Assembly: GCA_937914675.1 (NCBI GenBank)
Contig: CALDOC010000016.1
Span: forward strand, 1 to 12,657
Direction: 5' to 3'
Length of the DNA stretch: 12,657 nucleotides
From: an uncultured Sulfurimonas sp.
GTDB taxonomy: Bacteria > Campylobacterota > Campylobacteria > Campylobacterales > Sulfurimonadaceae
Position numbers and translations under genes: made by a program. Position 1 is the stretch's first letter, and every line of letters starts with the position of its first letter. Under the pieces are notes generated by a model that saw only the letters and a program-made list of their open reading frames with translations, was not told the origin of the DNA and made no database searches. Positions 1-6,447 of the stretch are shown piece by piece.

Positions 1-99
1 ACAGACACTATAGATTTGAGCGCGACGTATGGCCAGACGAAGGTCGTCCAACCGCCTACGAGTTTAAAACAACTTATCAGTGCTAATTCGAGCGCTTAG
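1..99 (+). CDS. 3' end of an unidentified protein (partial)
   Basis: The first 99 bases are open in frame 1 and end at TAG (97-99), giving a 32-residue C-terminus that begins TDTIDLSATYGQ and ends LKQLISANSSA. It is polar, rich in Ser, Thr and Gln, with no membrane segment or motif I recognise, so I assign no function. Its last 17 bases overlap the convergent minus-strand kinase remnant. It could be a chance open frame, but the ordinary amino-acid composition and the position at the window edge fit the tail of a real gene. Confidence 0.45.
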   Translation, partial: TDTIDLSATYGQTKVVQPPTSLKQLISANSSA

Positions 100-301
100 G
101 AAGAGTGACAGAAAAGGAGCTTTCTTTATAAGCGACTCCTTCAAATTCACTCTCATGGTTTTTGCAACTTATAGTTCCATAGAGATGCTTCTCTAGCAAT
201 GTTTTTACTATAATGGGAGTTTTTATCTGCTCAATGGCGTCTTTTGCGTTTGCTATTACGTTAAGCAAAACCTGCTTTAGATACGCATAGTGTTTTTTCA
301 T
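83..301 (-). pseudogene. Histidine kinase remnant with internal deletion of the ATPase domain
   Basis: A 72-codon open frame whose residues 8-23 (LKQVLLNVIANAKDAI) match the N-box of a sensor histidine kinase ATPase domain. Residues 32-70 (KTLLEKHLYGTIS, then a tail ending SVTLPKRSN) match the last part of the same domain after the G2 box. Everything between is absent: no DxGxG (G1) box, no F box, no GTGIGL-type G2 box. The dimerisation/phospho-acceptor region and any sensor domain are also missing. The ATG lies two bases after the stop of the EAL frame (304) and has no ribosome binding site of its own, so it is probably only the first in-frame ATG of the relic. A kinase next to a REC-PAS-GGDEF-EAL regulator would normally be its partner, so this is probably what is left of the cognate kinase. 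It cannot bind ATP as it stands. Confidence 0.75.
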
Positions 302-303
302 GT

Positions 304-1563
304 TTAAACTTTTAAAACGCTATTCTCGGCAAGTGGTTTTTCTAAGGGTTGAGAAATGTAATAACCCTGTATGAAATCGATTCCAAGTCCTTTCACGGTT
401 TCAAATATCTCTTTATCGCTTACAAATTCCGCGACTGTGCGGAGTCCAAGTTCATGCGCGAACATTGCTATGGACTGAACGATTATTTTCGAGTTTACGT
501 CCGTATTTACGTTTTTGATTAAAGAGCCGTCTATTTTTAATATGTCTATGTTAAGATTGATGAGATAAGAAAAGTTTGAATATCCGCTTCCAAAATCATC
601 AATCGCGGTGCGGATGCCATTTTCTTTTAATCTTGTCAAAATTTTGCTAAAAATTTCAAAATTATCTATCCCTTCGGATTCCAATACTTCCGCTATGACT
701 CGCCCTTGCATTTTGTTTTTAGTCACTTTATAAATGAAGAAATCTATAGTGTGGTCATCCAATAAATCTTCTATGGACATATTTATAGTAATTGTTTCTT
801 TCCTGTTCGCAAAAGTTTTACACCCCTGAGTTATGACTGTTTTTGTAATCTCTCTATAAAGACGGGAGCGTTTTGCTATTTTTAAAAATACAAAAGGAGA
901 TATAACGCTTCCATCTTCTTCAATCAAACGAACCAAACATTCATATTTAGTGATTGTTTTGGATTCTAAATCGTAAATTGGCTGAAAATAGGATTTTATG
1001 CGCCCATCTTGAATAGCCTCTTTTATTTTTTTACTCCATTCGAAGTTTTGTTCGTATTCATGTTGTTTCGAAGCCGTTTCATCAAAGAAGTGTAAAAAAC
1101 GCTTCGCGTTTTTGGCAGAATCGAGAGCGTCTAACGCCGCCTCTAAAAGGTTTTGCGTTTGATCGCTTTTATAGGCGATGGAACATGTGAAATTTATGTC
1201 AAAAGAGATATTCTTGTAATTAAACGGATGCTCTTCTATGTAAGCGTTTAAAGTGTGCGCGAAATCTTCAAACTCTTTACTTTGATTACCGGATTTACGC
1301 ATAACGAATTCGTCCGCGGATACGCGGTACAAATAGGAGTCTGTAAAATGAACCATGAGAGTAGCAATCGTATCCGCCATATAAATTAAAGCCTCATCGC
1401 CTAACTTGACTCCAAACAGTAAATTTATCTCTTTAAAATGGTTGATGTCAAAAACAATTAAAGTCGCTTCACTCTCATTTCTAATATCTTCTTGGAGTTT
1501 GATTCTGTTTGGCAGACCGGTGAGTCTATCCGTTACGATCTGCGCTTGTAACTTTTTTTTTGT
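304..1563 (-). CDS. GGDEF-EAL half of a frameshifted c-di-GMP response regulator
   Basis: Open frame from just after a TAA (1564-1566) down to the stop at 304. The first residues after the A9 run read KLQAQIVTDRLTGLPNR, the classic beginning of a GGDEF domain, so the coding sequence extends well upstream of the first ATG (1380). There is no usable start codon before that ATG, which lies inside the GGDEF fold. The GGDEF signature is degenerate (SADEF, residues 21-25 counted from the 1380 ATG), so cyclase activity is unlikely. The EAL domain (about 120-350) keeps its key residues: E147 (as ECL), N200, E231, D261-D262 in DDFGSGYS, K282, E318 and Q338. It therefore looks competent to hydrolyse c-di-GMP. 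The frame is the natural continuation of the REC-PAS frame at 1526-2317. Restored, the protein would be about 670 residues: REC-PAS-GGDEF-EAL. As sequenced it would only be made through slippage at the A run or internal initiation. Confidence 0.85.
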   Translation of the reverse strand, partial: TKKKLQAQIVTDRLTGLPNRIKLQEDIRNESEATLIVFDINHFKEINLLFGVKLGDEALIYMADTIATLMVHFTDSYLYRVSADEFVMRKSGNQSKEFEDFAHTLNAYIEEHPFNYKNISFDINFTCSIAYKSDQTQNLLEAALDALDSAKNAKRFLHFFDETASKQHEYEQNFEWSKKIKEAIQDGRIKSYFQPIYDLESKTITKYECLVRLIEEDGSVISPFVFLKIAKRSRLYREITKTVITQGCKTFANRKETITINMSIEDLLDDHTIDFFIYKVTKNKMQGRVIAEVLESEGIDNFEIFSKILTRLKENGIRTAIDDFGSGYSNFSYLINLNIDILKIDGSLIKNVNTDVNSKIIVQSIAMFAHELGLRTVAEFVSDKEIFETVKGLGIDFIQGYYISQPLEKPLAENSVLKV

Positions 1564-2317
1564 TTAAAATAAGAGAGGTTATATCTGTTTTTATAGATAT
1601 AAATTCGATAATCTCATTGTTTTTATCTAAAATTGGCGAGATTGTTGTTTCGACAAAAAAGTCTTTCCCGTCTTTAGCTCGATTTTTTATTATTCCCTGC
1701 CAGACCTGCTTGCTTGATATCGTTTGCCATAAATCTTTGAAAAAACTTTTTGGCATATCGGGATGGCGAACTACGCTTTGCGGTCGCCCTATAAGCTCAT
1801 TTTTTGAATACCCGCTCAGAGCGCAAAATTTATCGTTCACATAAGTAATCACGCCTCTTTTGTTGGTCATAGAAACGTTGCCGCTAACGTCTACGATATG
1901 CTTGTATTGTTCTAATAAAATTCTTTGTTCGCTAAGATCACGCTTTACGGATAAATCTAAAGATATTTTTTCGAGCATCTCTAAGAGTTTTGGAATGTCA
2001 ACGGGTTTTGTCAAAAAATGCTTTACTTGTAAATCGATGGCTTTTATCAAATACTTTTGCTCACTGAACGCGGACAAAATAATTACCGGTATATCTTCAT
2101 AGGCGTTTCTAATGATTTGAATCATCTCTAAACCGCTCATTCCTGGCATTTTAATATCTGTAATAACGATGTCGGGTTGTAATAAGTTCAGGGAGGCTAT
2201 GGCTGAGGATGGTTGAGCGTACGTATTTACAATCGCTATTTCTCTGCTTAATATTTTGCCGAGCCTAGCTCGAAGCTGCTCATCGTCTTCAACAATCATT
2301 ACATGTAGATCTAACAT
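1526..2317 (-). CDS. REC-PAS half of a frameshifted c-di-GMP response regulator
   Basis: Two domains are visible in 263 residues. The receiver (about 4-115) has the acidic pair E10-D11-D12, the phospho-acceptor D54 in ITDIKMPGMSG, S82 and the conserved K104 in LTKPVD. The PAS domain (about 145-248) is of the redox/energy-sensing style, with YVNDKFCALSGYS and VVRHPDMPKSFF. The chosen start is the ATG at 2317, preceded by AAGGA at 7 bases. A TTG nine codons further upstream is less likely. After the PAS domain the frame enters an A9 run and ends 11 codons later, while the GGDEF-EAL continuation is in another frame (304-1563). As it stands the product is a phospho-accepting receiver with a PAS domain and no output. 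The likely partner kinase survives only as a fragment at 83-301. Confidence 0.88.
   Translation of the reverse strand: MLDLHVMIVEDDEQLRARLGKILSREIAIVNTYAQPSSAIASLNLLQPDIVITDIKMPGMSGLEMIQIIRNAYEDIPVIILSAFSEQKYLIKAIDLQVKHFLTKPVDIPKLLEMLEKISLDLSVKRDLSEQRILLEQYKHIVDVSGNVSMTNKRGVITYVNDKFCALSGYSKNELIGRPQSVVRHPDMPKSFFKDLWQTISSKQVWQGIIKNRAKDGKDFFVETTISPILDKNNEIIEFISIKTDITSLILNKKKVTSADRNG
1553..1561 (-). other. A9 homopolymer at the REC-PAS / GGDEF-EAL frame switch
   Basis: On the coding (minus) strand the sequence is AAC followed by nine A and then GTTACAAGC. In the REC-PAS frame this reads N-K-K-K-V-T-S and stops 11 codons after the A run, at 1526. In the GGDEF frame it reads ...K-L-Q-A-Q. A run of eight A (or eleven) would join the two frames. 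The downstream frame is closed by TAA immediately before the run, so the switch has to happen at or very near it. Runs of nine A are known sites of replication slippage (phase variation) and of RNA polymerase slippage in AT-rich bacteria. Confidence 0.8.
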
Positions 2318-2355
2318 TTTCAAATCCTTAATATTTAAAGTCAAGGCGCACTGTT

Positions 2356-2383
2356 ATAATAACTAGAATTATGCTGAACTCAA
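2356..2383 (-). promoter_or_regulatory. Candidate sigma70 promoter for the REC-PAS-GGDEF-EAL gene
   Basis: On the minus strand, TTGAGT (2378-2383) and TATTAT (2356-2361) are separated by 16 bases. A start of transcription near 2349 would leave a leader of about 32 bases before the ATG at 2317. This is a pattern match only. Confidence 0.45.
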
Positions 2384-2419
2384 CTTATTTTTTTTCGTAA
2401 ACGCAAGTTATAATTATGA

Positions 2420-2527
2420 CTAAGTAACGTTGCAAAATAGTCGCAAAAATATATTGAGGAGAATGTTTAGTGAGATTATGTCAAGAATGTTTGTAACCTG
2501 CTGCGCGTCTTTTGATAACGCTTCCAT
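2420..2527 (-). pseudogene. Possible relic of a chemoreceptor (MCP) signalling domain
   Basis: A 35-codon minus-strand frame whose first 19 residues, MEALSKDAQQVTNILDIIS, resemble the stretch of methyl-accepting chemotaxis proteins just before the conserved IAEQTNLLALNAA hairpin tip. After DIIS the match is lost (LNILLNIFLRLF...). There is no ribosome binding site, and a TAG sits directly before the ATG in frame. I read it as a leftover fragment rather than a gene. The similarity is short and judged by eye, so chance cannot be excluded. The rest of the 2318-2538 gap holds the promoter described separately and nothing else I can identify. Confidence 0.3.
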
Positions 2528-2538
2528 CTAACGCTATT

Positions 2539-3399
2539 TTAATCCTTTTGTTTTGTAAAATATATAAACGCGCCTAGAGATGTCATCAGTACGGATACCC
2601 CGCCGACTAAATAAAACGCGTGTATCATCTGGTGGTAATCGGCAATCGCAATTTTAAACACCACCATTAGGGACTCAATCAGAAGAGCTATGATAATTGT
2701 AATGGAAAATTTTACCAACACTTTATATTCAGCTCGCCCATTTTTTGAGTAACTTTTAAATACCACCTCTTGCTCTATGACGGTTTTTGCCAAATCAAAG
2801 ATCGCGAGTCCCAAAGTGAGAGCTATTACGGGTTTAAAAATTGATTCTATTGATACGTCGCCTTTAATAAAAAGAGAATGTAAAAAGTCAAACAACGCGT
2901 AACCTACGGTAAAAAGGGCTAAAAGCATCATGACGTTTCCCGTTATCATGTAAAAAGATTTGCTTATGAAGTTAAACTGTTTATGAATGTTTACAAGTCC
3001 AAGTCTTTGTAGTAAAACAGAGATCTCAAAATCAAGCAAAAAGATTTTTCCATCTTCTTCTTTCGCTACGGTCACGCAAGTTTTTCCAGTGGCGCTACTG
3101 ATATACGGATGAGAGACCGTTACGCACCTTTCTTCGATGCTGAGCTTTGAGAGTAGATATTTTCGACTACTGCCAATTTGCGTTTGCGTTATTTTCTTTC
3201 TGTAGATATTTGGTGAAGTTTGCGTCAAGGTGTCTTTGTCACAAATATAGATGAGTTCTAAGGACGGAAAAATTTCAAAAAGCGTTTTAAAGTTGCTACT
3301 CTCTTTTAACTGTAAGTAGCCTATGTTCTTTATGGTTTCAACTAGAAAGTTTTCTATGTCTTGCGAGTTGTCCTTGTATGTTTGCATCAATTCTTGCAT
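2539..3399 (-). CDS. PDC-like sensory domain protein with four transmembrane helices
   Basis: The 286-residue product has a soluble N-terminal part (1-145) containing a PDC/Cache-like sensory fold. The anchors are LELIYICD (47-54) and SHPYISSATGKTC (96-108), followed by the beta strands VTVAKEED and KIFLLDFEIS. Four hydrophobic helices follow, at about 149-171, 188-206, 229-251 and 259-281. There is no signal peptide or membrane helix before the sensory domain, so unlike most PDC domains it should sit in the cytoplasm. No kinase, cyclase, phosphodiesterase or HAMP/MCP output is attached. The domain resembles the C-terminal part of the EAL protein at 5192-6376. The start at 3399 is an ATG with AGGAT about 6 bases upstream. 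The role is unknown. A membrane-anchored ligand or redox sensor acting on a partner protein is an inference. Confidence 0.75.
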   Translation of the reverse strand: MQELMQTYKDNSQDIENFLVETIKNIGYLQLKESSNFKTLFEIFPSLELIYICDKDTLTQTSPNIYRKKITQTQIGSSRKYLLSKLSIEERCVTVSHPYISSATGKTCVTVAKEEDGKIFLLDFEISVLLQRLGLVNIHKQFNFISKSFYMITGNVMMLLALFTVGYALFDFLHSLFIKGDVSIESIFKPVIALTLGLAIFDLAKTVIEQEVVFKSYSKNGRAEYKVLVKFSITIIIALLIESLMVVFKIAIADYHQMIHAFYLVGGVSVLMTSLGAFIYFTKQKD

Positions 3400-3427
3400 A
3401 TCTTAATCCTATAATTATAATAAGTTA

Positions 3428-3433
3428 ATTATA
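3428..3433 (-). promoter_or_regulatory. Candidate -10 box for the PDC membrane protein gene
   Basis: TATAAT on the minus strand, with 28 bases between it and the ATG at 3399, within a very AT-rich stretch. No convincing -35 box is seen. A second TATAAT lies closer to the gene, only about 14 bases from the ATG, which would leave almost no leader. Confidence 0.35.
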
Positions 3434-3558
3434 TATAAACTATGTCGATTGCGAGTGGAATGATTGTATATAAAGTAGGCGTTAATTAACATAGGTTTTA
3501 TTTTCCATGCGAGTTAGTCGTTAGTTGGTGAAACAAAGTTCAAGGTTACGAGTAATTT

Positions 3559-3566
3559 TATAAAAT
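3559..3566 (+). promoter_or_regulatory. Candidate -10 region for the thioredoxin-like gene
   Basis: TATAAAAT in the divergent 3400-3635 region would give a leader of about 60-65 bases before the ATG at 3636. No clear -35 box is visible. The remainder of this 236-base gap is AT-rich and shows no gene or RNA that I can recognise. Confidence 0.25.
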
Positions 3567-3635
3567 ATTTATTTAAAAATAGTTATTCTACTCCATTCAA
3601 TTCTTTTAACGCTTTAGATCTTAAGAGGAAAAATC

Positions 3636-4049
3636 ATGGAAGACGTTGTAGAACTTACAGATTTAAATTATGAGTCTTTTCTCGAAGAAACCGATTCGGT
3701 CGTGTTTATAGATTTTTATAGCGAACTGTGTTGGCCTTGTCAAACATTGCTCAAGCATTTACCTCGCTTGGCGCAATATTACAAAAATGAGAAAGTCGTA
3801 ATCGCAAAAGTCAATGCGACTTATAATCGAAAGATGGCAAAAGAGTATAATCTTAGAACCGTTCCTATGACTATTGTGATTGGCAAAGATAAAACGCTGA
3901 AGAAATCGGTGACTGGGTTGCGTGGCAGGCACTATTATTGCAAAATGATTGACAATGAATTGAGACAACGAAAAGGTTTTATTGGAAATCTATTTGGCGT
4001 ATTGAAATTATGCAACCCCTTATTTTGGATTGGATTGCTTAAACGCTAA
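3636..4049 (+). CDS. Thioredoxin-fold protein with CWPC active site and hydrophobic C-terminal tail
   Basis: The 137-residue product has a thioredoxin fold at 1-110. The strand VVFIDFYSE includes D26, equivalent to the buried Asp of thioredoxin, and is followed by the redox motif C32-W33-P34-C35. The cis-proline is V76-P77. It differs from ordinary TrxA in three ways: CWPC replaces CGPC, the Trp before the first Cys is Leu, and about 25 residues are added at the C-terminus (113-137, hydrophobic with two Lys/Arg, including C126). The extra tail could bind a membrane or a partner. No signal peptide is present, so it is probably cytoplasmic. The start is supported by AAGAGG seven bases upstream. 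It stands alone between divergent and convergent neighbours, so context gives no substrate. It is probably a thiol-disulfide oxidoreductase, but the physiological partner is unknown. Confidence 0.85.
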   Translation: MEDVVELTDLNYESFLEETDSVVFIDFYSELCWPCQTLLKHLPRLAQYYKNEKVVIAKVNATYNRKMAKEYNLRTVPMTIVIGKDKTLKKSVTGLRGRHYYCKMIDNELRQRKGFIGNLFGVLKLCNPLFWIGLLKR

Positions 4050-4126
4050 GAGGGATTTGACTTTTTAAACGTAACGCAAATTAAATTACGTTCCTCTCTC
4101 GGACCCGCTCCAAAGAAAACAAAAAT

Positions 4127-4474
4127 CTAAATCATTTTTATGTTGTCTTTTTGAGTTGTAATCATGCATAAAAATTCATACCCGACGCCATAACATGTCT
4201 CATAGTAGTGATTCACTCCGGCGGGAATATAGATGAAATCGCCTTGCTTTGCATGGTAAACTTCCTCGCCAACGACAACTTTCGCTTCGCCGCTGAGTAC
4301 GTACTGCTGATGCTGTATTTCATTGGTGTGGTTTGGCATGCTGCCATCGACTTGCATGGATATTTTTCTCACTATAAAGTCTTTCTCTTGTTCGGGAGAC
4401 AACACGGATATGGTAGTAAGTTTTGTTTTTGGTATTTCATTTTTTGGATACTCTTGGCTATCTTTGCAGTACAT
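4127..4474 (-). CDS. Single-domain cupin protein
   Basis: The 115-residue product is of typical length for a one-domain cupin (Cupin_2 type). Motif 1 is PNHTNEIQHQQYVLSGEAKV (48-67) and motif 2 is GDFIYIPAGVNHYYE (78-92). By comparison with the common HxHxxEH...YVLSG pattern, H49, H55 and H89 are kept, while the second His and the Glu are replaced by N51 and Q54. Metal binding may therefore be altered. The start is an ATG with AAGGA six bases upstream. The gene is convergent with the thioredoxin-like gene (77-base gap) and divergent from the membrane protein at 4617. Cupins of this size include small-molecule-binding and isomerase-like proteins of unknown function, and the substrate cannot be told from the sequence. 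Confidence 0.85.
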   Translation of the reverse strand: MYCKDSQEYPKNEIPKTKLTTISVLSPEQEKDFIVRKISMQVDGSMPNHTNEIQHQQYVLSGEAKVVVGEEVYHAKQGDFIYIPAGVNHYYETCYGVGYEFLCMITTQKDNIKMI

Positions 4475-4507
4475 GGCAATTCCTTAATGTTTTTTTCAAT
4501 CGCTTTT

Positions 4508-4525
4508 TCGACGTCGACAATTGTA
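4508..4525 (-). promoter_or_regulatory. Candidate -10 box and overlapping palindrome upstream of the cupin gene
   Basis: On the minus strand, TACAAT (4520-4525) is placed so that transcription would start near 4513. That point lies inside the perfect 10-base palindrome TCGACGTCGA (4508-4517). The leader would be about 40 bases. The palindrome is GC-rich in an AT-rich gap, so it could be an operator. There is no clear -35 box. Confidence 0.3.
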
Positions 4526-4582
4526 ATCATAAAGAGCTTAAAATAGATGAAATCTTAAAATAAAAAATTTAAAAAGAAAGAG

Positions 4583-4588
4583 TATAAT
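4583..4588 (+). promoter_or_regulatory. Candidate -10 box for the two-helix membrane protein gene
   Basis: A perfect TATAAT ends 28 bases before the ATG at 4617. It is preceded by an A-rich tract and no recognisable -35 box, a common layout in Campylobacterota. Confidence 0.5.
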
Positions 4589-4616
4589 TCTTGTAAATTG
4601 ACAAAACGGCGAAAAG

Positions 4617-5183
4617 ATGAGAGAAAGAATTGTTGAACGATATGAACTGACGGAAAACGGAGAGATTATTATCGACGTTTCCGTGCGCAACATAGAAGAC
4701 TTATATGATAATTTTGATAAAAGGGCTCACTCTTTTAAAAAGGACTTGAATCAAGATTTGGTTAAATATTTGATAGACAGCATCCTTGAAATAGAAAAAG
4801 AGAAATTCATCATCCGATTCAATCTAGAGTCTCAGACGCAGACCGACTCTGTCGAAAGGCTCAAAAACAGCATAAAGAATTTTTTTATTTACTTGCAGGA
4901 ATTAGAGTCAAAGAAGATGAAAGAGATGATTCTCGCGTCAAGCGTTTTTTTCATCATGGGGCTTCTCATCGCTAGCGTCTCCGTACCTATGAATCAAAGC
5001 GACTTTATAAAAACAAACATGGCGTTTGCCGTTATCGCCGAAGGTCTGACCGTCGCGGCATGGGTTTCGTTATGGGAATCTTTAGCCACTTTTCTCATAA
5101 AGTGGATGCCGTACAAAAAAAAGATTTTTCTGTACGGACGCATAGCAAACGCCAAAATCGAGTGCAATTTTGGGAAACTATAG
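4617..5183 (+). CDS. Membrane protein of unknown function with two C-terminal helices
   Basis: I do not recognise this 188-residue protein. Residues 1-100 are soluble and strongly charged, mostly predicted helix, with repeated acidic/basic stretches (for example ILEIEKEKF, RLKNSIKNFF, ELESKKMKEM). Two membrane helices follow at about 104-123 and 135-161, separated by a short polar loop. The C-terminus KKKIFLYGRIANAKIEC is basic, which suggests that both ends are cytoplasmic. The predicted promoter is close, but the ribosome binding site is weak (GGCGAAAAG before the ATG), so translation may be poor. The gene ends 8 bases from the convergent EAL gene. No enzymatic motif is visible. Confidence 0.75.
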   Translation: MRERIVERYELTENGEIIIDVSVRNIEDLYDNFDKRAHSFKKDLNQDLVKYLIDSILEIEKEKFIIRFNLESQTQTDSVERLKNSIKNFFIYLQELESKKMKEMILASSVFFIMGLLIASVSVPMNQSDFIKTNMAFAVIAEGLTVAAWVSLWESLATFLIKWMPYKKKIFLYGRIANAKIECNFGKL

Positions 5184-5191
5184 TTTTAGTT

Positions 5192-6376
5192 TCAATCGAC
5201 AATGTCAAAACAAACGATGTATACGACGTCGTTCAAGGTTATTTTAGACGCGTAAGTTCTACACATGTGTCCACTCGCTTTTGAGATATATCTTTTACTG
5301 AGATAATCGCCGCGCAAGGATTCGTTTGCGATAAAATAGTACTCTTTTAAGCTATGGTCGTTACCATTTTTAGTGGGAGTGTATAAATGTCTCTCTTGCG
5401 CGTCTATCAAAGTGTCTCCAATTTGAATGCCGCTCATGGAATCAATAATGTAAATCGCTTCAAGCTTATCGTCTTGTGAAATTATTTGGTTGATGTCGCT
5501 CATGTCCGAGATGCCGCTAATTTCTAGCGTTGACAAAACTTTTTGGGCCAGTTGTTGCGAGTTTTGAAGGAGCGCTTGCTTTTTCTTTATCAACTCTTTA
5601 ACGCTATTTTTATACTGATTTCCAACGTTGTCAATATAGCCAAATATCTCTTCTCTCATCGATTCGTCAATCTCGTTTTGAGGTTTGCAAAACCAAAAAC
5701 CTTGAAAGACGTCAATGCCTTTTTTCACGCATGTAAGTATCTCGTCTCTTGATTCAACGCCTTCGCCCAAAACCATCGCTCCTATGTTATGGCACATATG
5801 AGATACTGCGGTCAGTATCTCTTTGTTGATGAAATTATTATGCACGTTGTAGATGAGAGATCTGTCGATTTTCACTATGTCTGGTTTTATGAATTCCAAT
5901 CTGTCAAAGCTTGAATAACCCGTTCCAAAATCGTCTATGGCGATTAAAAAGGATTTGTTTCTGTACGCGTCTATAAACTGTTTCAACGCGTGAGAGTCTT
6001 TAATTCTGTCTTCCTTCACCTCTATGACTATGTTTGATGGCGATATGTTGTACTTGTGAACCACCGAAATAAATTTATCTTTTTTAGCGCTGTCAATAAC
6101 GGAGGCTTCAAAGTTTACAAAGAGCAAAACTTCTTTGTCTTGATGATAATACTTTGAAAATTTTAGAAGAGCGAGTTCTCTCACGTACTCGTCCAACTCG
6201 ATGGAAAGATTCTCTTTTTTCGCCTGTTCAAAAAGATACAAAGGGGAAATTGGTTCGCCGTATCTATCCGTGGCTCGGGTCAAGGCTTCGTAAGCGAAGA
6301 TTTTTTTATCTTTAATGGACACTATGGGTTGTAAGTATATTTCTATGCTTTTTTCATTTATTAAATCATTTATCAT
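5192..6376 (-). CDS. c-di-GMP phosphodiesterase (EAL) with C-terminal PDC-like sensory domain
   Basis: The 394-residue product begins with an EAL domain (1-240) in which every catalytic position appears intact: E30 of EAL, N88, E119, D148-D149 in DDFGTGYSSF, K169, E205 and E208 in GEGVES, and Q225 in FQGFW. A helical linker (250-285) leads to a PDC-like domain (about 300-394) with the anchors LEAIYIIDSMSG (305-316), YISKASGHMCRTYA (363-376) and VVYIVCFDI (384-392). No membrane segment is present, so the whole protein should be cytoplasmic, with the sensory domain after the output domain, the reverse of the usual order. The ATG at 6376 has AAGGA about 11 bases upstream, a rather long spacing. 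It lies 71 bases downstream of nasA on the same strand with no terminator seen, so partial co-transcription is possible. A TATACA at about 6420 could also serve as its own -10 box. Confidence 0.9.
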   Translation of the reverse strand: MINDLINEKSIEIYLQPIVSIKDKKIFAYEALTRATDRYGEPISPLYLFEQAKKENLSIELDEYVRELALLKFSKYYHQDKEVLLFVNFEASVIDSAKKDKFISVVHKYNISPSNIVIEVKEDRIKDSHALKQFIDAYRNKSFLIAIDDFGTGYSSFDRLEFIKPDIVKIDRSLIYNVHNNFINKEILTAVSHMCHNIGAMVLGEGVESRDEILTCVKKGIDVFQGFWFCKPQNEIDESMREEIFGYIDNVGNQYKNSVKELIKKKQALLQNSQQLAQKVLSTLEISGISDMSDINQIISQDDKLEAIYIIDSMSGIQIGDTLIDAQERHLYTPTKNGNDHSLKEYYFIANESLRGDYLSKRYISKASGHMCRTYASKITLNDVVYIVCFDIVD

Positions 6377-6447
6377 ATTGAAATTATTCCTTATTGTTTA
6401 GGTTTTGCATGTAAAGATTTGTATAAAATATAGACGTAATTAAATTT

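Noticed and set aside
1380..1380. ATG at 1380 as the true start of a stand-alone EAL protein
   Set aside because: The frame upstream encodes the beginning of the same GGDEF domain, so this ATG is internal.
2344..2345. Upstream TTG at 2344 as start of the REC-PAS protein
   Set aside because: The ATG at 2317 has AAGGA at ideal spacing and the receiver domain begins right after it; the TTG adds nine residues without support.
2470..2500. Tiny plus-strand frames after GAGGAG (GTG at 2471 giving VRLCQECL, ATG at 2464)
   Set aside because: Very short with no recognisable product; the good-looking ribosome binding site is not enough.
2516..2535. Direct repeat TAACGCT / TAACGCT near the end of the PDC protein gene
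   Set aside because: Seven bases only, no duplicated gene sequence or mobile element attached; likely chance.
4068..4092. AACGTAA / TTACGTT inverted repeat between the convergent thioredoxin-like and cupin genes
   Set aside because: Only 7 AT-rich pairs around an 11-base loop and no T-run on either strand, too weak to call a terminator.
4208..4546. 112-codon plus-strand frame opposite the cupin gene
   Set aside because: Antisense to a clear cupin with good start and motifs; its product looks like a random translation.
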